A DNA stretch of 64,000 bases. Origin: Bacillota bacterium. Its GTDB lineage: Bacteria > Bacillota > Clostridia > Lachnospirales > Lachnospiraceae. Under the pieces are notes generated by a model, which did no database searches, was not told the origin of the DNA, and worked only from the letters and a program-made list of their open reading frames with translations. Position numbers and translations under genes: made by a program. The stretch spans positions 124,001 to 188,000 of the forward strand of contig JAEYOQ010000059.1 of NCBI GenBank assembly GCA_023411555.1, written 5' to 3'. Positions within the stretch are counted from its first letter, which is position 1; each line of letters starts with the position of its first letter. Positions 18,854 through 26,761 of the stretch are shown here, piece after piece.

Positions 18854-18895
18854 AAGAAGCTTTCGCACGCTAGATTTATGGTGCGAAAGCTTCTT
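18854..18895. terminator. Bidirectional terminator between kinase gene and sodA
   Basis: A perfect 15-bp stem (arms 18854-18868 and 18881-18895, containing AAGCTTTCGCAC) has a 12-nt loop. An A-run before it serves as a T-run for the convergent sodA transcript. Confidence 0.85.
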
Positions 18896-18921
18896 CGGGT
18901 TTAATTCTACTGTATAATATA

Positions 18922-19548
18922 TTACGCTTCTTTTACTTTGGCATAATTCTCTGCCACAACATCCCAATTAACTAATTCAAAGAAGGCTTTGATGTAGTCT
19001 GCACGCAGGTTCTTATACTTAAGATAATAAGCATGCTCCCATACATCGATACCTAGGATAGGAACCCAATCCTCCTGCTTCTCGATTAAGGGATTATCCT
19101 GATTTGGACTGGAGGATACCTTAAGTTCACCCTTCTTATTAGCGGATAACCAAGCCCAGCCGGAACCGAAACGAGTTGCTCCAGCACTTGCCAGTTTATC
19201 CTTCAAGGAAGAATAGTCACCAAAATCCTTAGCAATCTGCTTTGCCAGCTCGCCATTAGGCTCTTTACTGCCACCGGGCTGTAATGTAGCAAAATACAAG
19301 TTGTGGTTATAATAACCACCTCCATTGTTTCTTATGGCTGTACGTAGAGCTTCATCAGATATACGATCAAGGTTTTGAAGTACGTCCTCAATTGAGGAAG
19401 AGGAAAGCTCCGGTGCTTTCTCCAGTGCTGCATTCAGATTAGTGGTATAGGCAGCATGATGTTTGCTATAATGAGTAACCATGGTAAGCTCATCAATATG
19501 AGGTTCTAATGCGTTGAAATTGTAATTTAATTCGATTTGCTTAAACAT
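18922..19548 (-). CDS. sodA: Superoxide dismutase, Fe/Mn type
   Basis: The 208-residue protein has the full length and layout of the cytoplasmic Fe/Mn superoxide dismutase family, which converts superoxide to oxygen and hydrogen peroxide. The N-terminal helices carry metal His residues (LTMVTHYSKHHAAYTTNLN, about 22-40, and NNGGGYYNHNLYF, about 73-85). The C-terminal signature DVWEHAYYLKYKNLRADY (about 165-182) carries the last Asp and His ligands. It starts after AAGGAG. It is divergent from rex, so the 304-bp gap holds promoters for both. In an anaerobe this is an oxygen-defence gene. Iron versus manganese use cannot be decided from sequence alone. Confidence 0.95.
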   Translation of the reverse strand: MFKQIELNYNFNALEPHIDELTMVTHYSKHHAAYTTNLNAALEKAPELSSSSIEDVLQNLDRISDEALRTAIRNNGGGYYNHNLYFATLQPGGSKEPNGELAKQIAKDFGDYSSLKDKLASAGATRFGSGWAWLSANKKGELKVSSSPNQDNPLIEKQEDWVPILGIDVWEHAYYLKYKNLRADYIKAFFELVNWDVVAENYAKVKEA

Positions 19549-19569
19549 ATATATACACTCCTTTGCTTA

Positions 19570-19593
19570 TTGAAAATATTATATGATTTTCAA
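19570..19593. promoter_or_regulatory. Candidate operator overlapping the sodA promoter
   Basis: TTGAAAAT (19570-19577) and ATTTTCAA (19586-19593) form a perfect inverted repeat with an 8-bp spacer, 22 bp upstream of the sodA start. On the minus strand the spacer contains TATAAT, so a bound repressor would block the promoter. It resembles neither the standard PerR nor Fur consensus exactly; the regulator is unknown. Confidence 0.5.
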
Positions 19594-19786
19594 CAATTAT
19601 ATTGTACAAAATTTAATGTAACTATATTATTACACAAACATAAGGAAAAATCAATAGTAAAAAGACAATTTAATAATAAATAAAAAATTAACAATAAATA
19701 CAAAGAAAACAATAGGAATTATGAGTGAATTATCTGTCAATAGGCTCTGAACAAGTTCTGTAGTATCAAGTAGTACTATTCTGTAA

Positions 19787-19815
19787 TTGACGAATTGATA
19801 AATCAGAATTATAAT
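19787..19815 (+). promoter_or_regulatory. Sigma-A promoter of rex
   Basis: TTGACG (19787-19792), a 17-bp spacer and TATAAT (19810-19815) lie 38 bp upstream of the rex start codon, which has a GGAGGTGG ribosome binding site. Confidence 0.75.
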
Positions 19816-19852
19816 ATCGATAACACAATACTGATTTAGTGGAGGTGGAGAA

Positions 19853-20500
19853 ATGATAGAAAAGGGTAAGGGCCTTATCACCACACAGGCTTTAAACAGA
19901 ATGCCCTATTATATACAGCAGCTTCGATTGTTTAAGGAGCAGGGTATAGAGACTATTTCGGCTCCTAAGGTTGCAGAGGTATTAAATTTGAATGAGGTTC
20001 AGGTTCGAAAGGATTTTGCGGCCGTATATATTTCCAAAGGCAAGCCCAAGACGGGCTTTGTCGTGGAGGATTTGCTAGCGGCTATGGAAGATCTACTCGG
20101 CTATAATAACACCGAGGATGCGGTTATCGTCGGTGTGGGTTCCCTAGCACAAGCAATTATGGCTCATGTTAGCTTTCAGGATTATGGTCTGAAGATTGTT
20201 GCTGCTTTTGATAATAAGCCTGAGCTGATCAATACAGAGGTTAACGGTATCAAGGTACTACTCACGGATAAAATCAGTAATTTATGCCGACGTATGAAGA
20301 TCCATATCGGAATTATTACTGTTCCGGCATCCCAGGCTCAGATTGTCTGTGATCAGCTGGTTGCTGGAGGAGTGCTGGCAATCTGGAATTTTGCCCCGGT
20401 TCATCTGTCGGTACCTGAGCATATTCTGGTACAAAATGAAAACTTGGCTGCTTCGCTTGCAGTTCTATCGAATCATCTAAAGCAGACCTTGAAGCAATAG
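19853..20500 (+). CDS. rex: Redox-sensing transcriptional repressor Rex (copy 1)
   Basis: This 215-residue protein has the Rex layout. A winged helix lies at about 8-80 with the recognition stretch VAEVLNLNEVQVRKDFAAV. A Rossmann NAD(H) domain follows at about 85-200, seen in VIVGVGSLAQAIMAHVSFQDYGLKIVAAFDNKPE. Rex dimers bind DNA when NADH is low and release it as NADH rises, which derepresses fermentation and hydrogen genes. The usual GxGNLG is GVGSLAQ here, and RPKTGF-type wording (KGKPKTGFVVEDL) is kept. It has its own promoter and is followed by a LysR gene. A second Rex is encoded 5 kb downstream. Confidence 0.92.
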   Translation: MIEKGKGLITTQALNRMPYYIQQLRLFKEQGIETISAPKVAEVLNLNEVQVRKDFAAVYISKGKPKTGFVVEDLLAAMEDLLGYNNTEDAVIVGVGSLAQAIMAHVSFQDYGLKIVAAFDNKPELINTEVNGIKVLLTDKISNLCRRMKIHIGIITVPASQAQIVCDQLVAGGVLAIWNFAPVHLSVPEHILVQNENLAASLAVLSNHLKQTLKQ

Positions 20501-20622
20501 ATGAAGTGAACAAAGAAACACACTCTATACAAACGAACACTAAGAGCAGGAATGTTATGTTAACTAGTAGATAAAGACGAGATGTAAAAAGACGAGATAT
20601 AAATAGAAAGTTAGGTGTTAAG

Positions 20623-21558
20623 ATGAATACACAGCATTTGAAATATATAATCGAAGTCGAACGGACAAGCTCCATCTCTCAGGCGGCGGAAAACCTTTAT
20701 ATGGGACAACCTAGTCTGAGTAAGGCAATTAAGGAATTAGAGGACTCTCTGGGCTTTACTATATTCGAACGAACCTCCAAAGGTGTAACACCCACCCAGA
20801 AGGGAATAAAGTTCTTATCCTATGCCAGAAATGTCCTGAGTCAGATTGATAAGATGGAAGCATTGTCAGATAAGGCAGATGCAGATATACAGAACTTTAA
20901 TATATCGATTCCAAGGGGGAGTTATATAGCAGATGCAATTACCAACTTCCTGTCAGGACTTGACGCAGAGAAAGGAATTAACGCTAATGTTCAGGAGACC
21001 AATTCGATTCAGGTAATTAATAATATTATTGACGGACCCTTTAATCTTGGAATCATTCGCTATCAGACAGAATATGAAAACTATTTTATTGATTATCTGA
21101 AGGAAAAGCAGCTTTGCTATGAAACAATCTGGGAGTTCGAATACCTGGTGCTTATGTCAGAAAAGCATCCTCTGGCCTTTTGTGAGAAGCTTAAGGAGAA
21201 GGAGCTGCAAGAATATACCCAGGTTACCCACGGTGATACCTCAATTCCTTATATCCTTCAAAACAGCCTGAAAGCAGAGGATTCCTCTGCTACCTCTAAG
21301 CGCATCTATGTATATGACCGTTGCAGCCAGTATGATTTGCTGTCAGAGATACCAACCACCTTCATGTGGGTTTCGCCAATTCCGGATAAGTGGCTACAGC
21401 GTTACCATCTGGTACAACGTAAATGCAAAGGGAACGGGCGTAGATATAAGGACGTATTTATTTATCCTAAAAATTATAAGCTAACCACGCTGGATCGGCA
21501 ATTTGTTGACCGGCTATCCGAAGCAAAGAATGGGGTGTCCTTTCGAGAATACAAATAG
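20623..21558 (+). CDS. LysR-family transcriptional regulator
   Basis: The 311-residue protein opens with the LysR winged helix (about 1-60): MNTQHLKYIIEVERTSSISQAAENLYMGQPSLSKAIKELEDSLGFTIFERTSKGVTPT. The effector domain covers about 90-300. Its start is weakly supported by TTAGGTG. It sits between rex and an iron alcohol dehydrogenase gene, so control of that dehydrogenase or autoregulation is possible; no specific ligand can be read. A 24-bp palindrome lies just past its stop. Confidence 0.9.
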   Translation: MNTQHLKYIIEVERTSSISQAAENLYMGQPSLSKAIKELEDSLGFTIFERTSKGVTPTQKGIKFLSYARNVLSQIDKMEALSDKADADIQNFNISIPRGSYIADAITNFLSGLDAEKGINANVQETNSIQVINNIIDGPFNLGIIRYQTEYENYFIDYLKEKQLCYETIWEFEYLVLMSEKHPLAFCEKLKEKELQEYTQVTHGDTSIPYILQNSLKAEDSSATSKRIYVYDRCSQYDLLSEIPTTFMWVSPIPDKWLQRYHLVQRKCKGNGRRYKDVFIYPKNYKLTTLDRQFVDRLSEAKNGVSFREYK

Positions 21559-21593
21559 AAGAAAGTTATCCTAGTCAGAAAAAGAATGCGAAT

Positions 21594-21617
21594 ATATCGA
21601 TAATGGAATATCGATAT
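21594..21617. repeat. ATCGAT palindrome, copy 1
   Basis: ATATCGAT (21594-21601) and ATCGATAT (21610-21617) flank the 8-bp loop AATGGAAT. The same 24 bp, including the loop, is present in the terminator at 21783-21819. Confidence 0.65.
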
Positions 21618-21782
21618 GCCGAGAGGGAATAAACAATAGGAAGGATATGGGAAGAGGCTTGTTTTTCAGAGTAATGCGTATGGATAATTAATAAATGTTT
21701 GTATAAGCTTGAAATACAGGAAAATAGTGGTTTCCCAGTCATATCACTGTATGAGGATTAGTGAGTAAAGAAAATTTGATGA

Positions 21783-21819
21783 GCGTATATCGATAATGGA
21801 ATATCGATATACGCTTTTT
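21783..21819 (+). terminator. Intrinsic terminator containing ATCGAT palindrome copy 2
   Basis: GCGTATATCGAT (21783-21794) pairs perfectly with ATCGATATACGC (21803-21814), the loop is AATGGAAT, and TTTTT follows. It probably ends transcripts from the LysR gene and insulates the alcohol dehydrogenase promoter. Confidence 0.8.
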
Positions 21820-21823
21820 GCAT

Positions 21824-21860
21824 TTCACAAGAGGGAAAATGATTGTTAAAATATAGACAA
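21824..21860 (+). promoter_or_regulatory. Alcohol dehydrogenase promoter with Rex-like operator
   Basis: TTCACA (21824-21829), a 17-bp spacer and TAAAAT (21847-21852) form a promoter. Overlapping its -10 is TTGTTAAAATATAGACAA (21843-21860), which matches the Firmicutes Rex consensus TTGTTAANNNNTTAACAA at 12 of 14 defined positions with correct spacing. Two Rex genes lie on either side. Rex control of this NADH-consuming enzyme fits the known regulon; binding itself is inferred. Confidence 0.6.
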
Positions 21861-21953
21861 ATCAAGAGGCGCAGAACAACAGCGAAGCAAGGGTTATTAC
21901 ATAGTCGCCCATGGATAGTCCAAATCACAATCAATCAAAAAGGAGATAGAACT

Positions 21954-23129
21954 ATGGCTAGATTTACACTTCCGAGAGATCTTTATCATGGTAAGGGTTC
22001 CCTTGATGCTTTAAAGACTTTAAAGGGTTCCAAAGCAATTGTTGTAGTAGGCGGAGGAAGCATGAAACGCTTCGGTTTTCTTGACAAGGTAGTTGACTAT
22101 CTGAAGGAAGCCGGCATGGAGGTTAAGTTATTTGAAGGCGTTGAACCAGATCCTTCCGTAGAGACTGTTTTAAAGGGTGCCGCAGCAATGCGTGAATTCG
22201 AACCGGACTGGATTGTATCAATAGGTGGCGGTTCACCGATTGATGCCGCTAAGGCAATGTGGGCATTCTATGAATATCCTGATACAACCTTTGAAGAGCT
22301 TTGCATTCCTTTTAATTTCCCGACTCTTCGTACCAAAGCAAAGTTCTGTGCAATTCCATCCACCTCAGGTACAGCTACCGAGGTTACCGCTTTTTCTGTT
22401 ATTACTGATTACGCTAAGGGTGTTAAATATCCTTTGGCTGATTTTAATATTACACCGGATGTTGCAATCGTTGATCCGGAGCTGGCTGAGACAATGCCGG
22501 CTAAGTTAACAGCTCACACCGGTATGGACGCAATGACTCATGCGGTGGAAGCTTATGTTTCAACCTTAAACTGCGATTATACAGATCCGCTTGCTCTTCA
22601 CGCCATTAAGATGGTAAGTGAGAACTTAGTTAAATCCTATCAGGGAGATATGGAAGCCCGTGCAAAGATGCATAATGCTCAATGTCTTGCAGGAATGGCC
22701 TTCTCCAACGCACTTTTAGGTATTGTCCATTCTATGGCTCATAAGACCGGTGCAGCTTTTAGTGGTGGTCATATTGTACATGGCTGTGCTAATGCAATGT
22801 ATCTGCCGAAGGTTATTAAATATAACGCTAAGGATGCTATTGCTGCTGAAAGATATGGTCAGATTGCAGCGTTCCTTGGACTGGAGGCCAGCGCAGATGC
22901 TTTGATTAAGCATATCAGAGAGCTGAATCAAGCACTGGACATACCGACTTGTATTAAGGATTACGAAGGTGGAATCATCGATGAGAAGGAGTTTCTCGAG
23001 AAGCTGCCCAAGGTAGCTGAGTTGGCAGTTGGTGATGCATGTACCGGGTCCAATCCCAGAGCTATTACCCCTGAGGTAATGGAAAAATTACTGTATTGTT
23101 GTTACTACGATACCGAAGTAAATTTCTAG
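21954..23129 (+). CDS. Iron-containing alcohol dehydrogenase
   Basis: The ATG at 21954 is chosen because AAAGGAG lies just upstream and the product then begins MARFTLPRDLYHGKGSLDAL, the usual start for this family; a longer frame from 21843 has no site. The protein is 391 residues. It shows the NAD(P)-binding GGGSPIDAAKAMW (about 95), the substrate loop PSTSGTATEVTAFSVI (about 137) and the metal ligands in AHTGMDAMTHAVEAY (about 190) and HSMAHKTGAAFSGGHIVHG (about 260). It reduces an aldehyde or ketone to the alcohol with NAD(P)H, so it disposes of reductant. A Rex-like operator overlaps the promoter. Confidence 0.92.
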   Translation: MARFTLPRDLYHGKGSLDALKTLKGSKAIVVVGGGSMKRFGFLDKVVDYLKEAGMEVKLFEGVEPDPSVETVLKGAAAMREFEPDWIVSIGGGSPIDAAKAMWAFYEYPDTTFEELCIPFNFPTLRTKAKFCAIPSTSGTATEVTAFSVITDYAKGVKYPLADFNITPDVAIVDPELAETMPAKLTAHTGMDAMTHAVEAYVSTLNCDYTDPLALHAIKMVSENLVKSYQGDMEARAKMHNAQCLAGMAFSNALLGIVHSMAHKTGAAFSGGHIVHGCANAMYLPKVIKYNAKDAIAAERYGQIAAFLGLEASADALIKHIRELNQALDIPTCIKDYEGGIIDEKEFLEKLPKVAELAVGDACTGSNPRAITPEVMEKLLYCCYYDTEVNF

Positions 23130-23221
23130 TTCATAACTGAAAATTGTGTCGCCACACAAGTTAAGTTATTGATTTAGAATATATGAATGTGGACTTAAAT
23201 GCCTCAAGTTTTCATTCAACT

Positions 23222-23292
23222 GCGTTAGCAGGCTTCGACCTGCTAACGCGCTTATAAAGGCTGCTGCTGTCAAAGGCCGCAGCCCTTTTATT
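23222..23292 (+). terminator. Tandem terminator hairpins after alcohol dehydrogenase
   Basis: GCGTTAGCAGG (23222-23232) pairs with CCTGCTAACGC (23239-23249), loop CTTCGA. A second hairpin pairs GGCTGC (23259-23264) with GCAGCC (23279-23284) and is followed by CTTTTATT. Confidence 0.75.
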
Positions 23293-23365
23293 GAGCGAAA
23301 GTAGAACCCTGCAACACGAAGAAATATAATTTATGTACCCATATAAGAAAGGCATGGTTATTTTT

Positions 23366-24208
23366 ATGTATCAAATTGTTAGAAAAGAAGTACTAAATCC
23401 CACAGTTACGTTGATGGAAATTGAAGCACCCCTAGTGGCAAGAAAGGCTGAACCGGGTCAGTTCATCATTTTGAGAACTGATGAAAATGGTGAGAGAATG
23501 CCATTGACGATTGCGGATTTTGATCGAAATAGAGGAACTGTAACGATTATCTTTCAAATCGTCGGTGCTACCACAGAACAGCTTAATCATATGAACGAAG
23601 GCGATTACCTTCAGGATTTTGTTGGTCCTCTCGGTCAGGCAACCAAGACAGAGGGTAAGAAGAAGGTAGCTGTTGTCGGTGGTGGAGTCGGCTGTGCAAT
23701 TGCTTATCCGGTAGTGAAAAAGTTTCACGAGCAAGGAACCGAGGTTCACGCTATCACAGGCTTTCGGAGTAAGGACCTTGTGATATTGGAGGACGAGTTC
23801 AAGAAGAATAGCAGCAAATATATCGTGATGACCGATGACGGCAGCTACGGGGAGAAAGGGCTTGTAACCGATGCTCTGAAAAAGCTGATTGACAGCGGTG
23901 AGCAATACTATGAGGTTGTAACCATAGGACCACTCATCATGATGAAGTTCGTAAGCAAATTAACCAAGGAATATAACCTTAAGACCGTAGCAAGTATGAA
24001 CCCAGTTATGATTGATGGAACCGGAATGTGCGGTGGATGTCGTCTTACCGTAGGTGGAAAAACGAAGTTCGCCTGTGTGGACGGACCGGAATTTGATGGA
24101 CATGAGATTGATTTTGATGAAGCAATCGCAAGGTCTTCCATGTACCGCCAATTTGAACGAAGCGTACATGAGACAACCTGTAATCTTCTGAAAGCTGAGG
24201 TGCAATAA
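23366..24208 (+). CDS. nfnA: NADH-dependent ferredoxin:NADP+ oxidoreductase, alpha-type FAD/[2Fe-2S] subunit
   Basis: The ATG at 23366 gives MYQIVRKEVLNPTV, the common start in this family; the in-frame ATG at 23333 lacks a ribosome site. The 280-residue protein is a dihydroorotate dehydrogenase electron-transfer-like flavoprotein: an FAD domain with PGQFIILRTDENGERMPLTIAD (about 30-50), a nucleotide domain with VAVVGGGVGCAIAYPV (about 102-117), and a Cys-rich [2Fe-2S] site in GTGMCGGCRLTVGGKTKFACVDGPEF (about 222-247). In NfnAB it accepts electrons from NADH in a flavin-bifurcating complex. It ends one base before nfnB. The pair could instead be annotated as sulfide dehydrogenase subunits. 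Confidence 0.85.
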   Translation: MYQIVRKEVLNPTVTLMEIEAPLVARKAEPGQFIILRTDENGERMPLTIADFDRNRGTVTIIFQIVGATTEQLNHMNEGDYLQDFVGPLGQATKTEGKKKVAVVGGGVGCAIAYPVVKKFHEQGTEVHAITGFRSKDLVILEDEFKKNSSKYIVMTDDGSYGEKGLVTDALKKLIDSGEQYYEVVTIGPLIMMKFVSKLTKEYNLKTVASMNPVMIDGTGMCGGCRLTVGGKTKFACVDGPEFDGHEIDFDEAIARSSMYRQFERSVHETTCNLLKAEVQ

Positions 24209-24209
24209 T

Positions 24210-25604
24210 ATGGCGGCAAATATGTCTTTACAGAAAAACGAAATGCCTGTCCTAGAGGCTGAAATTAGAAACAGTAATTTCCTAGAGGTTGCTCTTGGCT
24301 ATAGCAGGGAGCAGGCGATAGATGAAGCCAGACGCTGTTTAAATTGTAAGAACAAACTTTGCGTAACCGGATGTCCGGTCCAGATCGATATACCGGCATT
24401 TGTTCAGGAGGTAGCTGAGGGTAACTTCGAAGAAGCATTTCAGATCATTGCCCAGGCAAGCTCCCTTCCGGCTGTCTGCGGAAGAGTTTGTCCTCAGGAA
24501 TCACAATGTGAGTCCAAGTGTGTCAGAGGTATCAAAGGGGAAGCGGTTGCAATCGGAAGATTGGAGCGTTTTGTGGCGGATTATCATAACAGCAACAGCA
24601 AGGAAAAGGCAGTAAAGCCGCAAAGCAACGGTCATAAGGTAGCTGTCATCGGTTCCGGACCATCGGGCTTAGCCTGTGCCGGAGACCTGGCTAGAAAGGG
24701 CTATGAGGTCACTGTGTTTGAAGCCCTACACCTGGCCGGCGGCGTGCTTGTATACGGTATTCCTGAATTCAGACTCCCGAAGGCAATCGTGAATAAGGAA
24801 ATCTCTACCTTAAAGGAATTAGGCGTAGAGATAAAGACCAACGTAGTAATTGGAAAGACCTTATCCATCGATGATTTAATGGAGGATATGGGTTACGAAG
24901 CAGTATTCATCGGTTCCGGAGCCGGTTTGCCCAATTTTATGAATATAGCAGGAGAGAATCTGAAGGGGGTATATTCTGCCAATGAATTCCTCACAAGAAT
25001 CAATCTGATGAAAGCATATGAGAATGACTCAATGACCCCTATTCAAAAGGGCAACCGGGTAGCAGTTGTAGGCGGTGGCAATGTAGCCATGGATGCAGCA
25101 CGCTGTGCAAAGCGTCTCGGAGCAGAGGTGACGATAATTTATCGTCGTACGGAGAAGGAATTACCGGCCCGTCTCGAAGAGGTTGAGCATGCGAAAGAGG
25201 AAGGAATTCAGTTCCATTTCCTGACCAACCCCCTGGCAATTAAGGGGGAAGAAGGCTGGGTGAAAGGAATAGAGTGCCAGCAGATGGAACTAGGAGAGCC
25301 GGATGCCTCGGGAAGACAGAAGCCAGTTCCGGTGGCAGGCAGTGAGTTCGAACTGGAAGCAGATTGTGTAATCATGGCAATCGGAACCTCACCGAATCCC
25401 TTAATCAAAGCAACAACTGCCGGGCTTGAGACTTATAAGTGGGGAGGTATCATTGCAGAGGATGCGACAGGTCTTACCTCTAGAACAGGCGTGTATGCCG
25501 GAGGAGACGCCGTTACCGGAGCAGCTACCGTAATACTAGCGATGGGGGCAGGAAAAACAGCCGCAGCTGCGATTGACAAATCCTTATCCGGTTCGGGAGA
25601 GTAA
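24210..25604 (+). CDS. nfnB: NADPH-binding glutamate synthase-like subunit of Nfn
   Basis: This 464-residue protein matches the homotetrameric GltA/NfnB family. The N-terminal Cys-rich [4Fe-4S] domain is seen in ARRCLNCKNKLCVTGCPVQIDIPAF (about 36-60) and CGRVCPQESQCESKCVRG (about 90-107). Two dinucleotide folds follow: VAVIGSGPSGLACAGDLARKGY (about 145) for FAD and VAVVGGGNVAMDAARCAKRLGAEV (about 282) for NADP(H). With nfnA it would couple reduced ferredoxin and NADH to NADP+ reduction. It follows nfnA by one base and precedes rex by three, so translational coupling is likely. No large glutamate synthase subunit is nearby, which argues for Nfn over GltD. Confidence 0.88.
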   Translation: MAANMSLQKNEMPVLEAEIRNSNFLEVALGYSREQAIDEARRCLNCKNKLCVTGCPVQIDIPAFVQEVAEGNFEEAFQIIAQASSLPAVCGRVCPQESQCESKCVRGIKGEAVAIGRLERFVADYHNSNSKEKAVKPQSNGHKVAVIGSGPSGLACAGDLARKGYEVTVFEALHLAGGVLVYGIPEFRLPKAIVNKEISTLKELGVEIKTNVVIGKTLSIDDLMEDMGYEAVFIGSGAGLPNFMNIAGENLKGVYSANEFLTRINLMKAYENDSMTPIQKGNRVAVVGGGNVAMDAARCAKRLGAEVTIIYRRTEKELPARLEEVEHAKEEGIQFHFLTNPLAIKGEEGWVKGIECQQMELGEPDASGRQKPVPVAGSEFELEADCVIMAIGTSPNPLIKATTAGLETYKWGGIIAEDATGLTSRTGVYAGGDAVTGAATVILAMGAGKTAAAAIDKSLSGSGE

Positions 25605-25607
25605 AGT

Positions 25608-26243
25608 ATGGAGCAAAAAACCTTGACGACGCAGATGATAAGACGTCTGCCTCTGTATCTGAGCTTTCTTAAGAGTCTGCCTAAGGAGCGGGCTACCAAT
25701 ATATCGGCAACAACCATTGCCCATGAATTAAGACTGAATGATGTACAGGTCCGAAAGGATTTGGCTCAGGTCAGTGGCAATGGAAGACCGAAGATCGGAT
25801 ATATTCTGCAAGAATTGATCGACGATCTGGAGCACTGTCTTGGCTATGACAATGTACAATCCGCAGTATTGGTCGGCAGAGGCGGCTTCGGACAGGCTTT
25901 ACTTGCCTATGAAGGTTTTTTGGAATACGGAATGGATATTATAGCAGCTTTTGATGAAGACGAGAATGTAGCGCTTACCGGTCCTAATAAGATCAAGGCA
26001 CTGCCCCTTAGCAAACTGCCCGATGTCTGTTCCAGAATGAAGATAAAGATCGGTATCATAGCCGTAGATGCAGGGAACGCGCAAAGAATTTGTGACATGA
26101 TGGTTAAGTCCGGGATTATGGCAATATGGAATTTTTCTACCATTCCCCTGAAGGTACCCGATCATGTTATGGTGAAAGATGAGAATTTGGCCAGCTCCTT
26201 AGCAATCCTGTCCAATCATTTGGCACAGCGGCTACATAAATAA
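25608..26243 (+). CDS. rex: Redox-sensing transcriptional repressor Rex (copy 2)
   Basis: This 211-residue Rex has the winged helix IAHELRLNDVQVRKDLAQVSGNGRPKIGY (about 38-66) and the Rossmann motif AVLVGRGGFGQALLAYEGFLEYGMDIIAAFDED (about 86-118). Both HTH wording and GRPKIGY are closer to classical Rex than copy 1. It is embedded between nfnB and the hydrogenase genes with a 3-bp gap upstream, so it is expressed with the enzymes it probably controls. Having two Rex genes 5 kb apart is unusual. Confidence 0.93.
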   Translation: MEQKTLTTQMIRRLPLYLSFLKSLPKERATNISATTIAHELRLNDVQVRKDLAQVSGNGRPKIGYILQELIDDLEHCLGYDNVQSAVLVGRGGFGQALLAYEGFLEYGMDIIAAFDEDENVALTGPNKIKALPLSKLPDVCSRMKIKIGIIAVDAGNAQRICDMMVKSGIMAIWNFSTIPLKVPDHVMVKDENLASSLAILSNHLAQRLHK

Positions 26244-26278
26244 AATATAGTTTATCAGTTGGATAAATGGAGGTTAAT

Positions 26279-26761
26279 ATGAACGATACATTTGATTATT
26301 CGGTGGTTGATAGAATCATTGAAGAACACGGCTGTCGACAAAGCGCAATCATCGCTATTTTGCAGGAAATTCAGGAAAACTATCGATATCTGCCCAGAGA
26401 GGTATTCCCTTATTTATCGCAGAAGATTGGTATTAGTGAGGCTAGAATCTATAGTACAGCTACTTTTTATGAGAATTTTTCTCTGGAGCCTAAGGGAAAA
26501 TATGTGATTAAGATATGTGACGGTACTGCCTGTCATGTTAGAAAATCAATTCCTATTCTGCAAAAGCTTAGGGAGGAGCTGGGGCTTTCCGATAAAAAGC
26601 TGACAACCGATGACCTTGGTTTCACTGTTGAGACCGTATCTTGCCTTGGTGCCTGTGGATTGGCGCCGGTCATTACCGTAAACGATAAGGTATATCCAGC
26701 CATGACACCAGAGAAAACCTCTGAACTTTTAAAGGAACTTAAGGAGGAATTAGCATGTTAA
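26279..26761 (+). CDS. hydC: NuoE-like [2Fe-2S] subunit of bifurcating hydrogenase
   Basis: The ATG at 26279 is used because GGAGG lies at correct spacing; the ATG at 26267 overlaps that site. The 160-residue protein is a 24-kDa-type subunit with four [2Fe-2S] Cys residues in ICDGTACHVRKS (about 82-93) and ETVSCLGACGLAP (about 122-134). The helical N-terminus LQEIQENYRYLPREV is typical. It relays electrons within the HydABC/Hnd complex. Its stop overlaps the start of the next gene by ATGTTAA, a translational coupling arrangement. Confidence 0.92.
   Translation: MNDTFDYSVVDRIIEEHGCRQSAIIAILQEIQENYRYLPREVFPYLSQKIGISEARIYSTATFYENFSLEPKGKYVIKICDGTACHVRKSIPILQKLREELGLSDKKLTTDDLGFTVETVSCLGACGLAPVITVNDKVYPAMTPEKTSELLKELKEELAC

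Noticed and set aside
23144..23159. TTGTGTCGCCACACAA as a Rex operator for the nfn-hyd operon
   Set aside because: The half sites are right, but the centre is 2 bp too short for the Rex consensus (7-4-7). It lies over 200 bp before the nfnA start and ahead of tandem terminators. A gel shift would settle it.
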